Notes under the pieces: model-generated
What the model was told of the DNA's origin: nothing
The model's database searches: none
What the model saw: only the letters and a program-made list of their open reading frames with translations
Source: Crossaster papposus
Lineage: Eukaryota > Echinodermata > Asteroidea > Velatida > Solasteridae
Assembly: GCA_037893245.1 (NCBI GenBank)
Contig: JBAIAA010000506.1
Coordinates: 371,001 to 435,000 of the forward strand
Reading direction: 5' to 3'
Length of the DNA stretch: 64,000 nt
Position numbers and translations under genes: made by a program
In this document: positions 57,527-64,000 of the stretch, in pieces
Layout of the letters: the number at the start of each line of letters is the position of its first letter
Position numbering within the stretch: the first letter of the stretch is position 1

Positions 57527-58111
57527 GGTTTACGATGTGCCCTGATGGCGAGCACAAAGAAACATGAGGAGATCCAGATTTGGGTGCCTTTTTAGATAGA
57601 CACATGGTAGACACATGGTAGACATGCGCTGGGTGCGGTAGGACTACGGCATACAGACGTCCAATAACGTCCTATGTGCGCTGACATACGTCCACAAACG
57701 CTATACGTGCGTTCACAATCGGTAGACGCGCGATAGACGCGCGGTAGAGTCGCGATCTGTGCGTTCGGGGTGTACGCTGAAGATGTCGTCCAACTTGGAC
57801 GTACTGTACCGAACTGCTAACGCACTCAACGAAGCCCTACCGCGGCTCTACCGCATTCCCCGCACCTCGGACGCATTTTGCCGCACACAGCGCGTAATTA
57901 TCGTACGTTCACAATTTTAGTGCATGTTCAAAAAAATTGTTGGGCATAGGCGCACATGCCCGTGTATCTCCGTGTACCGCCGGCCTTCTACCGAATCTGG
58001 ACGAATCTCTGACGCACCTCTACAGTGTATCAACGCATTTTGACGCAGGAAAATAATTTGGTGCGTTAGGCGTGCGTTCAGCTGAAACGGTAGTGTGTGA
58101 CTGGGCTTTTA

Positions 58112-58360
58112 CAAATAGTTGATACGCTGGCAAACGCTGAACTTCCACAGAAAAAGTCAACTGGAACCGTGATTTGAGCGTGTCCATAACGCGTTGATAA
58201 CGGATTCATAGCGTTCGCAAGCGTGTAAGTAACGCGTTAGTAACGCGCTCGACGACTGATGAACGACTGCCCAGTGCGTGAGTAGCGCGTTCCAACGCGC
58301 GCCAGCGTACTGCAACGACCACGTGATTTGTTGTATAAAAAGCCGACGCGCTACTACAGT
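58112..58360. repeat. Probable right part of the MITE split by Harbinger
   Basis: Rich in AACGCGTT, GTAACGCG and CCAGCG motifs like the intact MITE that follows. It sits immediately outside the right TTA of Harbinger. The exact end is uncertain. Confidence 0.5.
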
Positions 58361-58690
58361 AATGACCTTGTCACACCAGAACGTTTTAGGCCAACTGGAA
58401 TTTAGGCAACACGCGGGTAATCGTGCTTCTAACGCTATGCCAGCGTTCACAACACGCTGAGCGCGTTACCTGCACGCTGGGACACGCTGTCACACGCTGA
58501 GGCAAAAATACATGAACATTTTAGGTATGTTGACAAAAATGTTCTCGACAGCGTGTCCCAGCGTGTGAGTAACGCGCTCAGCGTGTTGCTAACGATGGCC
58601 TAGCGTTGATCAGCGTTTGCCAGCGTGTTGCCAACATTCCAACACGTTACTCACGCGTTGGCCTAAAACGTTCTGGTGTGACAGAGCCAT
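58361..58690. mobile_element. 330-bp MITE, TIR GTCACACCAGAACG
   Basis: Ends: CTTGTCACACCAGAACGTTT on the left; the right end is the complement of CTCTGTCACACCAGAACGTT. Both continue into TAGGCCAA. The interior is palindromic, with GCGTGTCCCAGCGTGT-type motifs around a loop near 58510-58540. Confidence 0.85.
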
Positions 58691-58946
58691 TCACGATCGA
58701 GTACAGATCTTGTACAGTCGTGCTCGCGCTCGAACTTTGCTCATTACCCGAGTGTATATAAAGCAAATTCTTGAAGATATAGCTGTGATTATTCGATATA
58801 CGATGTGCTCTGCTTGAATGTAGTCGACGGAACGATCGAGATGCTGAGTTCCGTCGGCATTTTATACAAATTGTCAAGGATCGCAAGACGGGCGCTGAGC
58901 ACGATGTTGACAATATTTCTACGGTCACCTTGAATGCCTATATGGT

Positions 58947-59212
58947 ACTGTTAGCCTAGTATATACGTAGTTGACCCTAGTTGACACTATTTGACCCTAC
59001 TTGACCCTACTTGACCCTATTTGACCCTACTTGACCGTAGTATGGACCGTAGTTGACCCTACTTGACCGTAGTGTGGACCGTAGTTGACCCTACTTGACC
59101 GTAGTAATCACGACACTACGGTTGAAGTACGGTCAACTAAAGTCTACTATGGTCAAATGAACTACGTTCAACTACGTTCAACTACGTTCATGACCGTAAT
59201 ATGTGACCACCG
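58947..59212. repeat. Right arm of an R-type MITE
   Basis: Reverse complement of about 24116-24340: TACTGTTAGCCTAGTATATA, then CTACTTGACCGTAGTGTGGA repeats, then CTACGTTCATGACCGTAATA and GACCACCGCT, flanked by TTA. The left part is missing; it begins abruptly at 58947. Confidence 0.82.
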
Positions 59213-59215
59213 CTT

Positions 59216-59975
59216 TAACAAGAATGTACAGTGGTTTGTTTACGGAAGCTCAACGTTTCATTGCGGATACACTGCGGTTCCTTGCGAATACACTGCGGTT
59301 ACTTGTGTTTCCTTGCGATCTTTTTACGGTGGCGTTGCGGTGCCATAACGGTCCTTACGATTCGTTATGATACCTTCCGGTGCCTTTACAGTGGCGTTGT
59401 GGTGCCTGCGGCGGACCTATGCAAACCCTGCGATTCCGGAAGCCGTAGCAGTCCGTACTAAACCGTAATAAACCGCTGTGAAATGGGGATGTCCTTAACA
59501 CCACCGTATTTTCTCCGTAGGGTTCAGGAAGGAACCCGCACGCAACCGGTACGCAATCGTGAGGGTCCGTGCGGAATCGGGAGGTGAACCGCTGTAAGAA
59601 CCCTTACTAACGTAACCACAACATTCTCTCCCGGGTGTTCACGATTTTGCTCAAACAATCGCAACGTTGCCGTTGAAAGAACATCCGTGGACGTCCGTAA
59701 ATAAACATTTTTGGCCTAACAGACTTTGGTGCGCCATCGTAGGGGATATTGGTGAATTTTGAAACACGATTCCTTCAAGTTTCACTACGATTCCACCACG
59801 TTTCGATCTCCCTCTATCACGCTATACTTCGATTCGTCAATATACATTGAGGAGCGTGAGTAATTTCATGCACGAAAACATTGGTATCTCTGGAGAAAAT
59901 GAGAGGGTGATCCCCTGCCTCCTTTTTATACCACAATCGTGCTCCAAGCGTGGCATTCGTGCTCAAATCGTGTTT
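59216..59975. other. Repeat-like DNA, no gene
   Basis: Contains short motifs such as CACTGCGGTTCCTTGCG and CCGTAATAAACCG, and towards 59760-59975 ATCGTGC motifs like those of the following MITE. I cannot define element ends. Confidence 0.4.
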
Positions 59976-59979
59976 ATAA

Positions 59980-60800
59980 TGCTAGGTTCCCACTATCACG
60001 ATTCGCTCCCATGATTGAAATCGTGGTTTTAATCGTAAAGTAATCGTGGTGATCCTATCAGACCTTATCAGATATTGAGGTCAGCCGTGGCAATCGTGTT
60101 GATCGTAGACAATTTGTGGACGGTTCAAACATGTTCTACGATCAACACGATTAATTTTCAATCGTGATCATCGCATCGAATCAGATCGTAATAGATCATA
60201 ACAAAGCGCTACAGATTGCATCTAATCGTGCTTCCAAATCGTGGTGATCGGGATCAACCTTGGACAAGACAAACACCACCTCTGTTGACATGTGCTGCGA
60301 TCTTATTGTGGGTTGTAGTCTTCACTCTGTAAAAGTTCAAGAAACAATGTCCGTCCGTGGCCAGTCGGACTGTATATATACCCGTCAGGGTCCAATCGTG
60401 GCTCAAATCGTGATCACTCTCGATCCCAATCGTGAAAGACATCGCGACCACAATCATATCTGATCGCAACAGAGCGCATCGGTTCGTGATGATCGTATCG
60501 GAACGTATCGGAACGTATCTGCCTGTACCAGATTGTCCCAAATCGGGGACCCCGATAGTGCTGATCGTGCCAGATCGGGATCCAATCATGGACTCAATCG
60601 GGACAATCCTATCGGAACGTATCTGATTGTATCTGAACGGGAGACCAGATCGTGACAGATCGTGTCACCTGAAATTGACCAATCGTGACTATATCGCATC
60701 CAAGCGCACCAAATAAATCGTACCAGAACGTATCGACTCGCATCTATGTGAAATTTCAGAAAAGGAAACGAAAATTCCACGAATGGCAAATCGTGGCGTT
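59980..60800. mobile_element. TTA/TAA MITE (I), copy 2, right end damaged
   Basis: Starts TGCTAGGTTCCCACTATCAC after TAA (59977-59979) and follows copy 1 (27831) nearly throughout. Landmarks are GATCAACCTTGGACAAGACA, TGTAGTCTTCACTCTGTA and the GGACCCCGAT block. The right end stops at GCATGACAG without the final CCTAGCA. Differences include small indels such as GACCTTATCA near 60061. Confidence 0.82.
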
Positions 60801-60950
60801 TGTAACGGATCGCATGACAGTTATTAGGTTTGGGGAATGAAATGGGACGCAGATGGCCGATCATTTCTTGCAACATCTGGGGATAGAAAAGGACAGCCTG
60901 ACTGCGAAACATTAACTTGAGGCTACGTTTTCATTTTAACACCCCTGTTT

Positions 60951-61463
60951 GCGTTTGTTTATGATGTAAATGGAGGACACATACCTGGCGACACGAAGGT
61001 AAATTGGGGTTAGGGTTAGAATCGAAGACGACCTCGATTGAGATTCGTATACAAAACCAATGAGAGCCGTCTAAAAAAGATAAGTACAAACAAAGGAAAT
61101 TGTCGAGAGGAACAAAGGAAACTCCTCGATTTACAGTCGTGAACCACATAACGACCGAGGATCGATATTGTGTTTTCCATTACTTAGCGCTTGCCCCAAC
61201 GATCGAGGACCGAATTCGGACAAGCAAACCGTCCTTTGTTCTCGTTTGTGTTTCGATCCTCGATCGTAATACAATACAAAATCAATGTACGTTTGTTTGT
61301 GTGCGTGATTGTGTGCGTTTGTTTATGGTGTAAATGGAGGACACATACCTGGCGACACGAAGGTGAATTGGGGTTAGGGTTAGAATCGAGGACGACCTCG
61401 ATTGAGATTCGTGTACAAAACAGATGAGAGCCGTCGGAAAAACAAACAAACAAACAAAGGAAA
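60951..61463. repeat. Direct repeats of about 150 bp, 363 bp apart
   Basis: GGAGGACACATACCTGGCGA, then GGGGTTAGGGTTAGAATCGA and GACGACCTCGATTGAGATTC, occurs at about 60970 and 61335. Between them are related GATCGAGGAC motifs. No gene supported; open frames on both strands are mirror products of the repeat. Confidence 0.75.
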
Positions 61464-61469
61464 CAAAAC

Positions 61470-62060
61470 AAAAGAAACTTGCTTTGGGTATACCTGTGAA
61501 AAAGCAATTTAGCATATAAATTATGAATAATTTAAGGTGTTTACCCACATAATTGTGTGTGGATTTATGTACTTTATACTGTATACCTGTGCAACTCGCT
61601 ATAGGTATACCTGTCAAGGACCTAAATTAGCATAATATGAATAATGTTATGACCTTTCGCTTAAAACTCAGCGCTTATTATTTTTGAGCATCGATAAAAT
61701 AACACTTTTTAAAACCGTAGAAAAGCCTGCCAATACAAACAAGCACATTTATTTGTTAGAGCACATTAGATTCCTTTGACATTTGAAAATGCACGGACAT
61801 ACCATCTTTAATGGCAAGTTCTTATGTATGATTTTAACATTTATAAAAAGGACCTAAGATGCTTTTCATGTTTTTCATTATTTCATGTTTTCATTATTTC
61901 AAGTTTTTCATTATTTTATGTTTTTCAGTATTTCACTGTGGTTGATATCTTAAAGTGCACATATGTTATTTAGAGCGAAATTGATGTTTCCATTGATTTG
62001 TGATGTTCAATTTGTAATTATTGTATTCATGCTCTGTGTAATTCAGGGTTGATTATTTTA
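61470..62060. other. Intron sequence before formin exon c
   Basis: AT-rich, with TTTTCATTATTTCATG repeats at about 61865-61935. The pyrimidine tract and CTGTCCAG acceptor lie at the end. Confidence 0.55.
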
Positions 62061-62069
62061 TCTGTCCAG

Positions 62070-62222
62070 ACAATTGACAGGGTCCATGATGCCTGCAAGT
62101 TGCTTTGCTCAAGTGAGAAGTTTGTATCCGTCCTTGAACATGTTCTTGCCATTGGAAATTTTATCAACAGTGGGTCAGCTCAAGGGGTTTCAATGGGATT
62201 CAGACTGACTTCGTTGCCAAAG
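62070..62222 (+). CDS. Formin FH2 domain, internal exon c
   Basis: The exon follows TTATCTGTCCAG and ends before the donor AAG|GTGAGA. Its 153 bases are 51 whole codons, and it starts on a codon boundary as left by the exon at 30436. It encodes TIDRVHDACKLLCSS, then KFVSVLEHVLAIGNFINSG and GFRLTSLPK. The A-x-G-N-(F/Y)-x-N block is the best conserved FH2 signature, and G-F-x-L-x-x-L precedes the usual 'D-T-K' stretch, which must lie in the next exon. Joined in order, the three exons give about 167 contiguous FH2 residues without gap or stop. The intron before it is about 31.5 kb. No further exon was recognised up to 64000. Confidence 0.95.
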
Positions 62223-63000
62223 GTGAGACATAGTAATCGTTGTGATATATCATTGACACTTGGAATAACCAAAAGCCACCATGGTGGTAAAATGATGGTA
62301 CTGGGTAAATGCCGACTTGTAGTGGACTTTTTTGGGTTGTACCATACACGATTATGAAACATCACCAGAAATGAGTAACCCTGCCTTAAACACAGTCAAG
62401 CAGCACTGGATTGATGTTGTAGATCCCTAAACTCTCAAAACATGTATTACAATTTGGTTGGTTAAGATAGTTGGTCACAATTGTAACCATCAATGGGTAC
62501 ATGTTTCCAATTTGACCAAGGTTGGGTACATTTTCCCCAACGTTGAGAAAAATATTTAACAATGTTTTTGGCAACTGTTGTGTTGTTCACCTGGTAACCA
62601 ACAGTTGATTACAATGAGTAAATTTACCCAACGTTGGTTAAATTTGGCTAAATGTATTCAACGTGTTTGTTCCCAAATGTTTGAAAGAGAATACCCAAAC
62701 CACTTCAGTCCTACGTTTTTTTGTATGCTCATATTTTATGTCCCAACATATTGGGGGTCGGTTATACCTCACGGGTAATGATCTATATGTTGGCAACTGA
62801 AGGAATAAGGCTTTGGGACACCATAATGCTGAGTTTATACGGAATAGTCCTATAGCATATCCTGCAGTAATGTGCGGTAGGCATAGACTTTACAACGTTA
62901 GCCATACTCATACTCGGGCAACATTGTGCTTGTACATTCAAACAGGCACACTCGTAATTCCTGTATTATAATGCATCTCTATAAACTATACGATCATGTA
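62223..63000. other. Intron sequence after formin exon c
   Basis: Contains CAACGTTG and TTGGTTAA-type motifs around 62440-62660 that hint at an old MITE, but I cannot find both ends. No exon recognised. Confidence 0.4.
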
Positions 63001-63107
63001 AGGGGAGTCAGATTGGCGTAGCGGTTCTTTCTTCGCCTTTTACCACTATGACCCGGGTTCGAATCCGGCCTGGGCCAATATGTGGATTGGGTTTTCAGTC
63101 CCTGCAC
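63001..63107 (+). mobile_element. tRNA-derived SINE, cut at its 3' side
   Basis: GGGGAGTCAGATTGGCGTAG (A box), CCGGGTTCGAATCCGG (B box) and GCCAATATGTGGATTGGGTT match the SINE at 47968-48256. It stops after CAGTCCCTG, where the CACTG-ended repeat begins; the rest of the SINE body is absent from the window. Confidence 0.88.
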
Positions 63108-63620
63108 TGAAAAATCACCTGGGTTAAATTTTAACCCAAATGGGTTAAATTTTAACCCGTTAACAGGGTGAAAACTGCAACTACCCATTATTGGGCTGTT
63201 TCAATCCAATTGATTAGGTTAGAATTTCTGGGTAAATATAACCACAAACTTGGTTAATACCATAAACCAATTTAGTTATATCGACTGTAAAATTGGGTTA
63301 TATTAATAAGCTTGGGCTATCGAGTGTTTTCGGGTTATATTTACTCCGTATTTGGGGTAAAAATAACCACACGATTAAGTTACACTGCTGTGTTTGGGTT
63401 GCATCTCCCTAAAATGTTGGGTCAATTTAACCCTGAGCTTGGGCTATGAATATATGCTTGGGTTGTAATAAATTAGAACTGGGAGTCAATTTAACCCAAT
63501 CTTTGTGATAAATCAATTTCTGTAGGAGTTAATTTAACCCAACTATTTAGGTTTCCTTTGTAGTCAATTTAACCCAACTAGTACAGAAACTGTCTCTGGA
63601 GTCAATTTAACCCAAATATT
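63108..63620. mobile_element. CACTG-ended element with GGGTTAAATT repeats (left part)
   Basis: Begins CACTGAAAAATCACCTGGGT, then ATTTTAACCCA modules, with GTCAATTTAACCCAA repeated five times (about 63419, 63485, 63530, 63563, 63600). The end and TTTTAACCC modules resemble the MITE at 53726. No right terminus seen before 64000; it likely continues past the window. Confidence 0.65.
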
Positions 63621-63624
63621 GAGG

Positions 63625-64000
63625 AAGAGCAACTTGTAACCAAAATTTCACGATAAACTTTCTCTGTATGTACTCAAACAACGAGATAAAGCAACTTTTT
63701 AAGGTTGTGATCACTTCAATCAAATTAGTTATAACCCAACCAATTGTTAATCGTATTCCATATTTAGGATACTTTGTTACCTAGAACTTGGAAAGATATT
63801 TGTTTGTATATTAACACATTTTCATAATCAACATGTTTGCATAAATCGGTTACATTTCATATAATATTTGAAGAATTTGAGTAATTGCACGTTACATTTC
63901 AGTTGAGGCAACCAAAGTTTGGGAAGCAGTTATACAAATGTGAAACAAAGACAAAGTTTAGCATTACTTGTGCAGCACCAGTGTCATTCACATGAAGTTT
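63625..64000. other. No recognisable gene
   Basis: AT-rich end of the window. TTTCAG at about 63897-63902 could be an acceptor, but the following codons do not look like FH2. Confidence 0.4.

Larger units (their letters stand above)
51577..58108. mobile_element. 6.5-kb PIF/Harbinger transposon, two genes
   Basis: TTA at 51574-51576 and 58109-58111. The ends share AGTCACACAC (left AGCTGTAGTCACACAC; the right end is the complement of AAGCCCAGTCACACAC). Both subterminal regions (51590-52020, 57600-58080) are GC-rich, with many GCGCATGC, GTGCGTT and AACGCAC motifs. Inside are two convergent genes: a MADF/Myb-like accessory protein (+) and a DDE transposase (-), meeting at poly(A) signals at 55542-55547 (+) and about 56149-56154 (-). 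Two-gene content is characteristic of this superfamily. Both genes are broken and a 1.8-kb insertion sits in the first. Confidence 0.92.

Noticed and set aside
61010..61385. Telomere-like GGGTTAGGGTTAG
   Set aside because: Only two repeat units at each of two places, both inside a duplicated 150-bp block.
63897..64000. Possible next formin exon after TTTCAG
   Set aside because: The translation does not resemble the conserved FH2 stretch expected after G-F-x-L-x-x-L-P-K.

Overview
The window looks like nuclear DNA of a marine invertebrate animal, perhaps a hemichordate, lancelet or similar genome; I cannot fix the species. It is AT-rich and crowded with transposons. The only host gene I can support is a formin on the + strand. 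Three consecutive exons (13186-13357, 30436-30613, 62070-62222) have matching splice phases and together encode a continuous stretch of FH2 (actin-nucleating) domain. They are separated by introns of about 17.1 kb and 31.5 kb, so almost everything else lies inside or upstream of formin introns. The exons before and after this stretch are outside the window or not recognisable.

Layout. 1-4.3 kb: a hairpin minisatellite followed by three tandem copies of a composite repeat, one carrying a MITE whose empty site survives in a sister copy. 5.7-9.45 kb: a decayed copy of a repetitive Cys-rich (CXC/TSO1-like) protein gene, split by a palindromic MITE and by a hAT-type MITE with an exact 8-bp target duplication. 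10-12.5 kb: tRNA-derived SINE pieces, a TA MITE and a non-LTR fragment. 13.2 kb: formin exon, then a gag zinc-knuckle relic. 15.3-20.2 kb: a Penelope-like (PLE) fragment, a non-LTR retrotransposon (minus strand) split by a MITE, and a PLE RT copy. 22-23.2 kb: Gypsy and non-LTR relics. 24.1-28.7 kb: a TA transposon nested in a long palindromic MITE, followed by a TTA MITE. 30.4 kb: formin exon.

31-36.9 kb: a 4.7-kb TA transposon carrying a head-to-head PLE palindrome and a mariner-type element, flanked by 34 perfect copies of a 10-mer. 36.9-47.6 kb: two 1.2-kb inverted arms around about 7.6 kb, with the C-terminus of a second CXC-family protein in both arms; this may be a long-TIR element. 47.7-51.1 kb: a sister of the 31.8-kb TA transposon, containing a SINE, a large palindrome and a 14-copy satellite. 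51.6-58.1 kb: a nearly complete PIF/Harbinger transposon with both of its genes, a MADF/Myb-like accessory protein (+) and a DDE_Tnp_4 transposase (-), both broken. 58-64 kb: more MITEs, the third formin exon at 62.1 kb, and a SINE interrupted by a CACTG-ended repeat.

The genes do not form a pathway. The region is a record of repeated nested insertion into large introns, and several insertions can be dated relative to each other from target duplications, empty sites and split reading frames.
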